Notes: generated by a model from the sequence alone, not told the origin. Shown: positions 1 to 13,841, counted from the stretch's first letter. The stretch is DNA of 64,000 nucleotides from Myotis daubentonii (GCF_963259705.1 NC_081840.1:4583062-4647061), one strand, 5' to 3'. Translations and numbers: made by a program.

Positions 1-925
1 GTCAAGTGCAGCAGAAAGTTCAAGCTTGGGGCAGACGTGGTTCAGTAGGAATAACAACTAGTCCATAGGGCCCATGGGAATCACAGCTTTGTAGGGCCAA
101 GAGGAAGGCTTTGGAGTAGATCTTTTATAAGTCATGGGGGGATGGCACCCAGGAGACAGCTAGTTAGAACCCTTCTTTTGAAGCAAGAATGCTAGATGGG
201 GGGCTGGGAGAGGGTGGTCACAAGGTCAAAGAGACACCTGAGCATGTTGATTATTTACAGAGATAATTTTAAAAAATCCTTTCATTTTAAAAATCCTTTC
301 TTCCCAACCACATCTTCCCCTTTAGACATGTCTGAGAAACTTTGGCAAGAACAGCCTTCAAATCTCCCCCAAATTATTAAGTCAAGTAATGGGCTTTCAG
401 AATGTGGGAAGTTCAAAAGGCTGTCAGGTTGGAGCCAGACATCCGAGGAATGTGTGTGCCCCCCAGAAGAGGCGTGTATCCATTAAGATGTATCAGGTGG
501 CCCTTATCAAGGAGCCCCATCAGCCACTCAAAGGACAGGTTATTGTGTGTGCTGGGTCGCTCAGGAATGGCCCTTCCAATGTTAACTGAGAGCGGTGAGT
601 TCAATCCTCCCCTCCACCCCTTGTTCAAACAAAGCACAGGACTCCTTAGTTTGAGCAGAAAAAAAAATGCTGGAAGTAGATTGTACGTTGCAAAAGGCAA
701 TGGACCAATGGGTCCCTAGGAGTCACATTCCTGGGCCACTGATTGCTGCTCCACCTCCACAGCAGCTCTTCAGGGGAGAAGACTTCACCCAGCAGAAGGA
801 GCCTGAGCTGGGGGGACAGACTACCTTGCTGCGGTTCCTCTACTGCAACTGAGAGATGCCAGTGTTTTCTAAACAAGGTTCATTAGAGATTGGTGGCAGA
901 AGATAAACATGACAATGGTCTATGC
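1..925. other. Unassigned intergenic sequence
   Basis: No gene, RNA or transposon that I recognise. Short overlapping open frames on both strands carry no family signature. A short A-run lies at 660-667. I treat this as ordinary unique or heavily decayed DNA. Confidence 0.4.
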
Positions 926-1117
926 CAGCGGTTCTCAACCTGTGGGTCGCGAACAACGAAAATACATCCTGCATATCAGATATTTACATTACGATCCATA
1001 AGAGTAGCAAAATTACAGTTATGAAGTAGCAACGAAAATAATTTTATGGTTGGGGGTCACCACAACATGAGGAACTGTATTAAAGGGTCGCAGCATTAGG
1101 AAGGTTGAGAACCATTG
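926..1117. mobile_element. SPIN-like non-autonomous hAT transposon
   Basis: The left end reads CAGCGGTTCTCAACCTGTGG and the right end GGTTGAGAACCATTG, so the termini are inverted repeats of the SPIN (Space Invaders) hAT type. The interior is AT-rich and near-identical to the copy at 8835-9019. Both carry the segment 'TTACAGTTATGAAGTAGCAA'. At 192 bp it has no room for a transposase. Flanks share CTATGC (920-925 and 1119-1124), a partly decayed 8-bp target duplication. SPIN elements are known from vesper bats and a patchy set of other tetrapods, where they entered horizontally. Family assignment is from memory of the terminal sequence. Confidence 0.85.
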
Positions 1118-1598
1118 GCTATGCAATCCGCTTGATAAAAATCCCGACACTGACAATTAGCCAGTCTCCTGCTGAAAGACTATTTCAGCTACAAAACACT
1201 GACATCAGACATGGACACTGTGTCTGGTCCTATTGGTCACCTCCTTACCCTCTTGCCTCATGGCCTGCAGCCACCATCTTGTTTTTCTGGCTTTTATTAG
1301 TGGTAGTTTAATAAAACTTGATGTTCTGCCCCAGGAGAAAACAAACAAACAGTAAAACATTCTCAATAAAACTCAAACAAAACTCTTTTCATACATGCCC
1401 ACCCCTTAAGGCCTTCCCACTTAGTCTTCCCCTGGAAACAATGACCTTTTGACCTTGAGCAAGTCCTATCTGACCAGGACTTTTGACACTGGGCAAGTCC
1501 TCTGAGGGCTTCAAAAGAGAGGGGTGAACAAAAAGATCTTATGATCTTTTAAGACTTTACATTCTGGATTCTCTCTATATATTTTTTTTTCCTATACA
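1118..1598. other. Unassigned sequence
   Basis: No supported feature. There is no long ORF and no recognisable repeat apart from short A-rich and T-rich runs around 1343-1385 and 1579-1590. Confidence 0.35.
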
Positions 1599-1758
1599 AG
1601 CATTTTTAATTCATTTTTTTTATTTTTCAGTTACAGTTGACATACAATGTTATATTAGTTTCAGTTGTACACCCAGTGATTAGACATGATAAAAATATAC
1701 TAAGTGATCAGCCCCAAAATTCTCATCCCCATCTGACACCATGCATAGTTATAGAATA
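1599..1758 (-). mobile_element. LINE-1 3' end, first part
   Basis: On the minus strand this matches the well-known 3' UTR of mammalian L1 elements. On the plus strand it reads 'CAGTTACAGTTGACATACAA' followed by 'TTAGTTTCAGTTGTACACCC'. The L1 is interrupted by the Helitron at 1759-2140 and resumes at 2141 ('TTATTGACTTTATTCCCTAT'). It carries no open frame. Confidence 0.75.
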
Positions 1759-2140
1759 CTAGAGCCCCGGTGCACAAATTTGTGCACCAGTGGGGTCCCT
1801 TGGCCTGGCCTGTAAGATAGGGCTGAAACCTGCTGTCCGACACTTCCCGAGGGGTCCCAGATTGGGATAGGGCACGATTGGGGCTGGTGAGAGATGTGGG
1901 AGGTTGGCCAGCTGAGGGAGGGCTCCAGTGCACGACCAGCCAGTCTAGTTCAGTCCTGATCAGCCGGACCCCAGCAGCAAGCTAACCTACCGGTCAGAGT
2001 GTCTGCCCCCTCGTGGTCAGCGCACATCATAACAAGCGGTTGAGTGGCCTTAGCATATCATTAGCATAGAATGCTTTGATTGGTTGAACAGCAGACTGGA
2101 CCACTGGACACTTAGCATATTAGGCTTTTATTATATAGGA
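1759..2140 (-). mobile_element. Helitron, HeliBat-type, non-autonomous
   Basis: Read on the minus strand, the element starts TCCTATATAATAAAAGCC and ends ..GGGGCTCTAG. A perfect 20-bp palindrome lies just before the end (1769-1788, GGTGCACAAATTTGTGCACC). That is the 3' hairpin that precedes CTRR in Helitrons. The host bases are A before TC and T after CTAG, as expected for rolling-circle insertion at AT with no target duplication. The 382-bp body has no Rep/helicase coding capacity. It split a pre-existing L1, so it is younger than that L1. Confidence 0.9.
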
Positions 2141-2460
2141 TTATTGACTTTATTCCCTATGCTGTACTTTACATCCCCATGATTATACTAAAACTACTAA
2201 TTTGTACTTCTAAATCACTTCACCTTGTCCTCTCATCTCCCACCTCCTCCCATCTGGCAACCATCACAGTGTTCGACCATCACAATGCTTCTGTTCAGCT
2301 TGTTTGCTTATTTAGATTTCTACATTCAATTGTTGGTAGATATGTATTTATTGCCATTTTAGTGTTTCTATTTTTTACCTTTCTTCTTTAACATTTCATA
2401 TAATACTGGTTTGGGGGTGATGAACTCCTCAAGATTTTTCTTGTCTGGGAAGCTCTTTAT
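2141..2460 (-). mobile_element. LINE-1, second part
   Basis: Continuation of the L1 interrupted by the Helitron. The first 150 bp ('CCCTATGCTGTACTTTACAT') are clear L1 3' UTR in reverse orientation. Sequence from about 2390 ('GATGAACTCCTCAAGATTTT') also resembles a common interspersed repeat, but I am unsure it belongs to the same element. Confidence 0.6.
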
Positions 2461-2649
2461 GGAGTCTATATTTTTTACAGCAGGTAATGACAGGTTTTGG
2501 CACTCTATAACAGATTTCATTTTGGTAGGCTATTCTGCAGAAAACAAGCAATCGTTCACATTGTCCAACTTGTATGGGTAGCTTGCTTTGTAATATTGAT
2601 GATCTCTGCAGAGCCTTTCTGAATCTGGGAGGGACTTTCCCAGCTGTCA

Positions 2650-2735
2650 CTCTCTCATTTGGTCCTCCAAACAGGGCAGACATAACTTTACCTACTTTAT
2701 AGGCTAAACAATTGAGGCTTCTACAAATGGACACA
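2650..2735 (-). repeat. Possible MIR fragment
   Basis: The segment ending 'TTATAGGCTAAACAATTGAGGC' weakly resembles the reverse MIR motif 'ttacagatgaggaaactgaggc'. It is highly diverged. Confidence 0.3.
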
Positions 2736-2737
2736 TT

Positions 2738-3165
2738 GATAGAGGGCTGGATAAAGAACATGTGGTACATAGATACAGTAGAACACTACTGGGCCATAAG
2801 AAAAGATGAAATACTGCCATTTGTGACAACACGGATGGACCTTGAGAATATCATGCGAAGTGAAATAAGGCAGACGTAAAAAGTTAAGAACCACATGGAT
2901 TCACTCATATATGTGACATAAAACTGAAAACATCAAATGAACAAACAAAAAGACAACAGTGTGGTGGTAATCAGAGAGAAGGGGGATGGGAGAGTTTAAT
3001 AAAGGGTAAAGGGGATCAAATGGGTGGTGTTGGAAGAAGGTTTGACTTTGGCCATGGGGCACACAATGCAATATGTAGATGACATGTTATAGAATTGCCC
3101 ACTTGAAATGTATAGAATCTTATTATCCAATATCACCCCAATAAATGTATTAAAACATAAATAAA
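2738..3165 (+). mobile_element. LINE-1 3' UTR fragment
   Basis: Contains the L1 3'-end landmarks in order: 'GGATAAAGAACATGTGGTAC', 'AACACTACTGGGCCATAAGA', 'GACAACACGGATGGACCTTG', 'GAAATAAGGCAGACGTAAAA', then a 3' end with CAATAAATGTATT and an A-rich tail. It is a 5'-truncated, non-coding copy, in opposite orientation to the L1 just upstream. Confidence 0.8.
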
Positions 3166-4035
3166 GCAACACAAGCCGTCTTGCTGGAAGCAGTGTGCCC
3201 ACAGTGGACCACAGACCGCTTCACTCCCCAGTCCTGGCTGCCGCAAGAAAGTCCACTTCTTACAAACATCCTATGGCGTTACTGCCTCATCCACCCGCAC
3301 CAGCTTGTGAAACAACTGTGGCCGATGTGTATGTTTTCCATGATGGAAGTTTCTCCCATGTTCCAAATTCTCCCCAAACTAGCAAACTTCCACAGAAAGA
3401 AAAATAAAAACACAGGAAAAAGGAAATGATCATAAAGCTATTTTATAAATAGTTCATTAATAAATCAGGGGCTTTAGGTCCTGGCAGATGGATGCTTCGG
3501 AGTGGATTTCTCCCCAGAAGGCCCCGCCCTGACCGTGTGGCCTGCACATGCCGCCAGCACTCAGCCCGGGGAACCTACTCCGGAGGGCCGTGATGGCTGG
3601 GCTTGTAATTTATAACATGAGCAACCAAGGAATCAGACTATTCAAACACGTGGAGCAAACCCAAGGAGAGGAGTACTTTAATCTTTTGCTCAGAAGCGAC
3701 ATTTGCAGCTCTTTTCACTTACTTTTCATTATTTCTCCACAGGAGAACCGTTTCCAGGAATTATTATGTTAAACAGTATATTAAAAAATGAGTCTTGGTA
3801 TTTTTTGCAATAAATAACAGTTCGCATTTATTCTGGAAACACAAATGTGCACCAGAACTTACTTACATTGTCTGCTTTCAGAGTGCAGACCTGTTAGAAG
3901 CCATGGACTTATTTCCTGGGCACTGCAGCGGCTAAGCACTCATTGTATGTCAGTCCCTGGGCAACAGATGCAAAGGTGACTGAGGCACAGGCCCCGCCTC
4001 TCGCAAGCACTCAGTAGGTCAGCACAGAATAGGAA
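3166..4035. other. Unassigned sequence with possible L2/MIR traces
   Basis: No gene recognised. About 3930-4025 (GGCACTGCAGCGGCTAAGCAC.. region) has a faint L2-like flavour but is too diverged to call. Short open frames here have no signature. Confidence 0.3.
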
Positions 4036-4210
4036 GAGCAATAGTCTTGGGGCCAGAGAGATGTGATTGCAAATGTTGACTTTGTTGATTGGGCCCTGAG
4101 AACCCAGCCAAATCGCATAACTTTTCCCAGCCTCAGTGTCCTCCTGAGTAAAATGAGAATCATAATATTAGTTGTTAGGGCCTTGGGAATATGGAAATTA
4201 ACAAAGACCG
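4036..4210 (+). repeat. MIR SINE, ancient
   Basis: Diverged MIR: 'CATAACTTTTCCCAGCCTCAG' and 'CTCCTGAGTAAAATGAGAAT' match the core 'acttaacctctctgagcctcagtttcctcatctgtaaaatggg'. An eutherian-wide fossil. Confidence 0.6.
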
Positions 4211-4654
4211 CCTAGATGAGAATGAACAGAGACTACTGATGTAGGTCTTGCTGCCTGGGAGTCAGCTACTGTCACTTGTGTTTCTCCGACTCAGAGGCAG
4301 GCAGGAGGTGGGGAAGTCTGATAGGAACTCCAGGCTCCAGGTGTGCCCTGACTGGAGGCTGTGGGCCTGGGGATGCTGCAGGCAGCTGCCCAGGAGCAGG
4401 ATCTTCCATGGTTGGTTTGGAGAGCACATTGGCTTTCTCTGGCTGGTTCTGAGTTGGAAGTGGGAGGATGGGGTGATGGGGAAACTGACAGTCATTGACT
4501 ACGTTTTAACCAATTGTTCTAACCAGGTTCTGGGACAATGGCTTCAGAGATTGTGGTTTGGCTTCCTGGGCTGGTGGCTGGAGAGGTTGGGTCAGAGATC
4601 TGTTATCATATATGGTTTGGCCATTGTGTATTTGTATGCTCAGTCTCTCAGGGA

Positions 4655-4694
4655 CAGACAGACAGACACATGCACACACACATACACACACACA
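4655..4694 (+). repeat. (GACA)n/(CA)n microsatellite
   Basis: Short run of GACA units passing into interrupted CA units. Confidence 0.9.
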
Positions 4695-4887
4695 GAGTGA
4701 ACTCACTATGTGATGAAGATTATTATTGGACTCCATCAGAGAAGAAAAAAGTGAGTGTTAACATAGACTCACCAAGTCCTTTGAGAGGCCAAAGAATAAA
4801 CTTGCTAACTACTTAAGGCTTTGAAGGATTTGGTTTTTGTTTTTAAAGATCCATCATCTGGCCATTGATGAGTTGAATCTATTAATC

Positions 4888-5053
4888 CTTTTTTTAAAAA
4901 AATTTAAATTGATTTTTAGAGATAGAAGAAGGTAGAGAGAGAAAGAAACATCGATGAGAGGTAAACATCAATCAGCTGCCTCCTGCAAGCCCCTACCAGG
5001 GATTGAGCCCACAATCCAGGTTTGTGCCCTGACCGGGAATTGAAGGGGAAACC
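4888..5053 (-). repeat. VES SINE, 5'-truncated
   Basis: On the plus strand: T/A-rich tail, purine-rich 'GAGAGAGAAAGAAACATCGA', then 'CAGCTGCCTCCTGC' and 'TTGTGCCCTGACCGGGAATT'. This is a minus-strand VES SINE lacking most of the tRNA-like head. The distal end breaks off after the B-box region. Confidence 0.85.
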
Positions 5054-5224
5054 TTAATTACAGGTCTCTGGAGAGATAGATGCGTACATGACCGATGGTG
5101 TCAAAGGAGAAGAAAGTGCTACTTGGTGGATGACGGAGCTTGGACTTGCATCTACATGCAGAGGCCTCCGATCACTTAGGACAGACCACAGGCGGCCTGC
5201 TTTGTAGACTAACCTGGGGCAGGC

Positions 5225-5350
5225 ATTATAGAGTATTTCATGTTTTGCAGAATTGTTTCCATGTTGCAGATGAAGAGACCAAGGAGAAAGAATATTAGAG
5301 AATTGTATGGTATTGTAGCGCTAGTAAGCTGCAGATCTAGGAGTCAACTG
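5225..5350 (-). repeat. MIR SINE, ancient
   Basis: Reverse MIR core: 'TTGCAGATGAAGAGACCAAG', then 'GCTAGTAAGCTGCAGATCTA', matching 'cagatgaggaaactgag..ctagtaagtggcagagc'. Confidence 0.65.
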
Positions 5351-5712
5351 GAATCCAATCCTACCCTCTTTTCACTTTATTACCCTACAAAAGTGTTTGT
5401 TGTACCCAAAACAGTGCCGGGAAGCCATTCCCACTAGTTTCCCTAAGGAGGCAGTCAGAAAGGAGGCTGAATTATGCTCTCATCCCTGATTACCCACCCA
5501 TAAGGCAGGAGAGCATGTTCAATTATTTCTAGGAGGGAGGGAGTATTCTACAAAAAGAAATCACATGCGCTCCCCATCTCTTAAGAAAATAACGCTTGAC
5601 CAGTGTACGCAAGACAATTCCCTGAAAAGGAGTCACTGAAACTTCCACCTTAGACTTCTCAACTTTCCAGCTGCCTGGGGCGGCGCCAGTGACTGCTCTG
5701 ACATACCTGTAA

Positions 5713-5803
5713 CTTCCCTTCCTTCCTTCCTTCCTTCCTTCCTTCCTTCCTTCCTTCCTTCCTTCCTTCCTTCCTTCCTTCCTTCCTTCCTTCCTTCCTT
5801 CCT
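5713..5803 (+). repeat. (TTCC)n microsatellite
   Basis: About 90 bp of nearly uninterrupted TTCC units on the plus strand, ending in the palindrome CCTTCCTAGGAAGG. A complementary GGAA tract lies about 400 bp downstream. Confidence 0.98.
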
Positions 5804-6199
5804 AGGAAGGAACTCATCAACACCTTTCCTTACCCCACCAAGCAGTCTCCTACACCAACTCCAACCTTTCTGCAGATGGCAGTGTGACCTTCAGTCCACC
5901 ACTTGTGTGGGGACCACACATCCTGGGAAACATTTCCAAGATTGGCTCATCTCAGTAGCACCAGATTCTTGCAAAGGACAGGAACACAGTCAGGGAGGAA
6001 TGGGCTTTTCTTGGAACCAGACATTGAGATATGACTTCTGTCTTATCCAGAGTGTCCAGTAGAAACTTTTCTATGGAATGAGACCACAGGGAATGTATGT
6101 TTAATTGATTATCTAAGTTCAGATTATGTATTTTATATGTAAAGATAAACTATTCCATTTTATATCCTCTTACAATTCAAACTCATATAGAAGGGAGAT

Positions 6200-6340
6200 G
6201 GAAGGAAGGAAGGAAGGAAGGAAGGAAGGAAGGAAGGAAGGAAGGAAGGAAGGAAGGAAGGAAGGAAAGAAGGAGAAAAGGACAGAAGGGAGGGAGGGAA
6301 AGAGGAAAAGGGAGGGAGGAAAGAAGGAAGATGGAAAAAA
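6200..6340 (+). repeat. (GGAA)n microsatellite with degenerate purine tail
   Basis: About 67 bp of clean GGAA/GAAG units (6200-6267) followed by about 70 bp of imperfect purine tract. The Lys/Glu/Gly/Arg-rich open frame across it is an artefact of the repeat. Confidence 0.97.
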
Positions 6341-6599
6341 AGAACTTGATTTGCTCTTTTTCAATATTAATTATAAACTCATTTAACCCACATTGACTGA
6401 ATGCCTAGCTGGTGGCAGACCCGGTGCCTGACACCTCCATGGAGAATTGTGAGGGAGGCCCCCCCGAAAATTACCCAGGAGGAGCTGGGGTAGAGCGGCA
6501 TTGCATGGGGAATATTCGCCCGAGATCGAGGCTTGCAGAGAGCATATCCCTTGATCGTTTTTCATTAATCCCCATTGTTTCATTTGCTCACTCCTAAAG

Positions 6600-7090
6600 C
6601 CTTATTGTTTTTGCCCCCCCTCCCTATCCAATAAAATAAAACTAATATCATGGTGTCATTTGAAAATATATTTATGTTTGTTTTCCCTATAAAAGAGATA
6701 ATAATGTTATGTTCCAATAATATTAAGTTGCAATGTTATTTGCAAGATTGCAGAGCTTTTAATTTTCTGATTATTTCCACAGTGGGAGTTTCAGCTCAAT
6801 TTCAACGAAGACACTTCTATCCGTTTCGGTTATTTTTTTATTACAGCTAGAAGCAACAATAATTGCCTGTAGTGTAGGGAAACATCACAGAGGAGGCGAT
6901 TGTTGTCCCCAAAGAATAAGATCATCAGGGCGAATTTTTATGCAAAAAATTTTGTAAATTAATTGCAGAGTCCTATAAATATTGTATTTACTAAAATTGC
7001 ATTGGCCGATGTCTTCAAAGAATTCATCTTTTTGCATTTTTTAGAGGAATAGATTTCTTGAGAGCAGCAACAAGAAAAAGTAAGTGCAGT
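6600..7090. promoter_or_regulatory. Candidate conserved non-coding element
   Basis: Repeat-free AT-rich block with many homeodomain-like cores (TAAT, ATTA) and no ORF. Examples are 'GAGATAATAATGTTATGTTC', 'TGTAAATTAATTGCAGAGTC' and 'CTTTTAATTTTCTGATTATT'. Composition and lack of repeats resemble vertebrate developmental enhancers. This is inferred from appearance only; I cannot see conservation. Confidence 0.3.
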
Positions 7091-7369
7091 CAGTAAAATA
7101 CTAATAATTCATACATATACGATGTTCGCAAGGATGGAGTTAATGCTGGTGGGGAGAAAAATCCCAGACAACTGGGTTCGAGGTTTGGCCCTCAGACTTA
7201 GTAGCTCTTTGGTGTTTAGTAAGTTATGTAAACATCTCTAAATCTCAGATTCTGCTAGTCAGAAAAGATTGTGGTGAGATTAAACTAAATAGTGTGGATG
7301 AAATGACCATGTTCTATAGTCTGACATAAAGAACTGGCAGCTGTGATAATAAGACATTTTGATACATTG

Positions 7370-7465
7370 CTTCATCCATTCAAGGCCTAGTGAGTGCCTA
7401 GTGTATGTCAGTTCCAACCCTCGTTCCAGGCACCGATGCTAGTGATGAGTGAGATGGTGATGATG
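7370..7465 (-). repeat. Possible L2 fragment
   Basis: 'TCCATTCAAGGCCTAGTGAG', 'TGTATGTCAGTTCCAACC' and 'TCCAGGCACCGATGCTAGTG' resemble reverse L2 ('ttcattca..gtgccaggcactgttctaggcactgg'). Strongly diverged. Confidence 0.45.
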
Positions 7466-7920
7466 ATGGAATTGCCATGAGCTAGTAAACCCTACTGCAC
7501 AGTTCACAGTGGGCTCCTCCAGTATTCTGCCATGTTCTACCAAAAATTAGGATCATCATTCTTCTTTGCATGCCCATGGCTTACAAATGATTGTCTAACT
7601 CAAACACCCATCTTCCTTTGGCTGACCTGCCTTGATTACAGACATTAGAAAGTTTAAAACTTAGACCTTCAGCCTTCCTTGCAGCTGGAGTCTACTAGGT
7701 TCTGGCCCTTGAAATATGAGAATAGACCTATGAGGATTTCTACAAGAGCGTTGGCTTCCATTTTATAGGGGCCACTCTTCCTGGCTATCTCAATGTACTC
7801 GACGTTTATGTGAGAGATGGAGGGTGACTGGAGAACAGGAATCCTTATTCATGTTACAGGATTCAGTACTGATGTCTAGTGGGTACTGAGAAAACTGGAA
7901 GGAAATAAAGGAGGGTTGAA

Positions 7921-7959
7921 GGGAGGGAGGGAGGGAGGGAGGGAGGGAGGGAGGGAGGG
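7921..7959 (+). repeat. (GGGA)n microsatellite
   Basis: Ten consecutive GGGA units, with G-quadruplex potential on the plus strand. It lies just upstream of a VES SINE. Confidence 0.97.
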
Positions 7960-7985
7960 CAAAAAGTATTTAAAAAAAAAATTTA

Positions 7986-8146
7986 AGCCCTAGCCACTTT
8001 GGCTCAATGAATAGAGCATTGGGCTTCGGACCAAAGGTTTGATTCCCATCAAGGGCACGTACCTCAGTTGCAGGCTTGATCCCTGACTCCGGTTGGGGCA
8101 CATGCGAGAGGCAACCAATCTGTGTCACTCTTGCATCTAAGCTCAG
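7986..8146 (+). repeat. VES SINE
   Basis: Starts GCCCTAGCCACTTTGGCTCA (A box region), with B-box-like 'GGTTTGATTCCC' and 'TCAAGGGCACGTACCTCAG', then 'GAGAGGCAACCAATCTGTGT'. It is the VES subtype with 'atagagcattgg'. The 3' tail is decayed. Confidence 0.88.
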
Positions 8147-8354
8147 GATATACAGGCAGAGGGCTGCCAACTTTACAAGCATATTATAACAACTCCCATC
8201 AGTGAGAAATACGGTTCTGTCACACCACATCACTAACATGTGGGGGTTAAGCTGTGATAACAGTCTACCTTGAATAATAATAAAAAAAAGGTGGTAATTT
8301 CCATTTCTCTAATAAAGTTTGAAGTATTTCCCACAGTCTTGCTCTGGGTATTCT

Positions 8355-8376
8355 GGGGGGGGGGGGGGGGGAGGGG
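8355..8376 (+). repeat. Poly-G tract
   Basis: Seventeen consecutive G followed by A and four G. Length is uncertain because homopolymers are prone to sequencing error. Confidence 0.9.
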
Positions 8377-8834
8377 ACTCAAAACCTAACACTTAAAACC
8401 CAGGGGAAAGATCATTTTAGAGTAAATGTAAAATAAGGATACTTTGGGATATAAAAGGATTCAGAAAGCCACAAACCTTTTCTGAGTTTTCCATATCAAG
8501 AAAAACTGTAATCAGAAGGAAGTAATGGCATATGGGAATGAACATTGAGCTGGGAAATCAGTCAGTGGTGATGATTCTAAATAACTACCATCCGTATAAA
8601 TTGCCATATGATTTATGCAATTTTTAACCAACTCCAACTAAAACTGTAGGCAACAATAACACAGGAAATGAAAATATAAAGTGGACCAGAGTGAAGGATC
8701 CGTGACATGAAAATGCATAAAGGTTCTTATCTTGTTGGGACAAAAATAAAGATATCTAAGACATTCTAATTTCTTTCAGTTATAAAAAGGGAGCACATTC
8801 CTAGATGACCTGACATTTTACTTTTACAATAGGA

Positions 8835-9019
8835 CAACCTGTGGGTCTCGACCCCTTTGGCAGTGGAACGACCCTTTCACAGGGGTCATATCAGATATTT
8901 ACATCACGGTTCATAATAGTAGCAACATTACAGTTATGAAGTAGCAACGAAAATAATTTTATGGTTGGGTCACAACATGAGGAACTGTATTTAAAGGGCC
9001 AGAAGATTGAGAACCACTG
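8835..9019. mobile_element. SPIN-like non-autonomous hAT transposon
   Basis: Second SPIN copy, same orientation as 926-1117. It retains the subterminal block 'TCGACCCCTTTGGCAGTGGA' and 'CGACCCTTTCACAGGGGTCA', absent from the first copy, and ends 'GATTGAGAACCACTG'. It is flanked by an exact 8-bp target duplication, CAATAGGA, at 8827-8834 and 9020-9027, which is the hAT signature. The left terminus has lost about 10 bases of the inverted repeat (starts CAACCTGTGG). Confidence 0.92.
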
Positions 9020-9029
9020 CAATAGGAGA

Positions 9030-10340
9030 AAAGACTGGAAAAATATGGCTCTATATTTAGACAGTTTGGTTGTGAGCTGCTGTCTTCTTAGTACTTTGAT
9101 ACATATTTCCAATTTCTTCCCCAAATAGTTAAATTCTGGGTACAAATAAATGTATATACGGTGGTCTCAAGTATTTTTTTTCCTAAAGCATAGGACAAAA
9201 GCTCAGAAGGAAATAAAGGAAAAACGTTTCTTTCTCTTTGAATGGTAGAATTATTGGAGCCTAATTAACTTCTTCCCACTTTCCCTAATTTCCTACAATT
9301 CAAATATTTCAAACAAAAGCCGGCTGCGCAGACACCTAGGCCCCTCCCAGCTCATCCCCAGGAATTGGTCCTGCAGAATGTGATGTGGTAGATGGTCATT
9401 TTTATGTCTTTTTCCTTTCACGTCAGTAGAACTCCAGGCAAAATTATGAAGTTAGTCTTGTGATTTCCTTCGATAGTTTTTCAAGTGCATTTCATTATTT
9501 CTTATTGTCAAGGGTTTTTGAGTTGGTTCTTGTTTGAATAGAGATACATTTCTTTTTGTAGAGGAAATCGCCAGCAATCATTAGACCCAAAGATTGGGGA
9601 AATGGGAAATAAAGACACTGGTTTTATAGCGGAGCAGGCTTCTTGGACAGCTCCGTACAACAGTGCTCATTGCCCAAGAGGTGAATCGGAGCTTCTGCAA
9701 TTTCGTTCTTCTTCATCCGTCTCCACCTCCTGCTTCCCGAGTCCTCAATTCTCTCCAGGGAAACTGAGAGACTTTCTGGACCCATTGCTTCAAGCCTTCG
9801 AACAAACTGCAAAGAGCTCGGTGTTTGGAGGAGTGGGAGCTTTTGAAGTTGGACAGCCCTGGATTTGGTATCTGGCTGCTCTCACCATCAGCCTTAAGAA
9901 ACAGGAAGTCAGGGTGATAAAACCTGCCCTGGAGTTTGCTGTTGGGAAGGTGAGTCTCGGGTTCGCACACATGGCTTGTTTTCCACCCATGGTCATCATT
10001 ACGTGTGCAACAGTCCAATCAGTGGGCAGATCTAAAAAGTGTGCTGTTTGGGGTGAGTGGAGTCAAAAGGACAAATTGAATGACTGAACGTTTCACTTTT
10101 CAGTCCAAACACTTGAGTCCTGTTAATGGCCCACGAGACCTGAGAATCATTCCTGCAGTGAGCGGCAGGCGATGGCGTAAAAGTTGAAAGTCAAGGAGAT
10201 TTCATCTCTAGTCTAAGTTCCCACCCGTTTCTGACAATGCTTTAGAACACATGACCTTCACTTTTACCTTCAGTCATTTTCATCTGCAAAATGCATATGA
10301 ACAAACCTAGTTTACACAATTGTGAGCATTAGCAAGAACA
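9030..10340. other. Unassigned sequence
   Basis: No repeat or gene I can name. The longest open frame (9602-10087 plus, 161 codons) has no motif, no Kozak-type start context and no low-complexity cause. I regard it as chance. Around 9150-9580 the DNA is AT-rich. Confidence 0.35.
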
Positions 10341-10369
10341 ATAGCCATTATCATTATTATCAAGTAATG

Positions 10370-10510
10370 CTAGGTCACATTTTTGGAGTGCTTAAGATGT
10401 GCCAGGCCTCATGGTACATATGTTTCCTGCAATTAATCCTCACACAGCTCTGTGAAAGCCGTCCCAGCCTACAGATGAGGAAACTGAGCACAGGGCTTAG
10501 GGAGAGACCC
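10370..10510 (-). repeat. MIR SINE, ancient
   Basis: Reverse MIR: 'GTGCTTAAGATGTGCCAGGC', 'TTAATCCTCACACAGCTCTG', 'CTACAGATGAGGAAACTGAG'. Confidence 0.75.
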
Positions 10511-10993
10511 CCCCCACTTTTAGAGGGGGTGGGGTGGGGACATAGTGGAACTCATCCATCAGGCTCTATAACAAAACTGTAGACACTCCACAGTGTTTGG
10601 GAAATAAAACCAAACCACACACAAAAAAAGAACTGAAAATTCAACTCACAGATCACATCAGTGTACTTATCAGAAACTTGAAGCTACTTTAAGAAGGGCC
10701 ACTTTTCCTTCCAGAATGATCAGCAGCCATGGAGGTCATTGCCGAGTGCCTAGGGACTTCCCTCCCCTCTGTTCAGGTGGGACAGCATGGGCAGGGAGAC
10801 CAGGCAGCTGGCTTTCGCCTTACATGCGTCTCTTTCTGCCCCAGCTCAGCTCCTGGCCCGCCATGGCCAGGGGAGCCTCAGGGCTGGCCTGTGCTCACTG
10901 AAGGAAGTCACACTCGCCTCTTGAAGTCCGCCATGCAGGGTTCAGTAATGCGGACTCTTTTAAAAACTCATTTTTAGATGCAAAGGTAAGCTG

Positions 10994-13829
<2,836 letters not shown>

Positions 13830-13841
13830 AGGAGGTGGCAT

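Noticed and set aside
6126..6386. Lys/Glu/Gly/Arg-rich open frame
   Set aside because: Produced by the (GGAA)n tract.
9602..10087. 161-codon plus-strand open frame
   Set aside because: No domain, signal or repeat pattern. Reverse frames of similar length overlap it. No exon boundaries that make sense.
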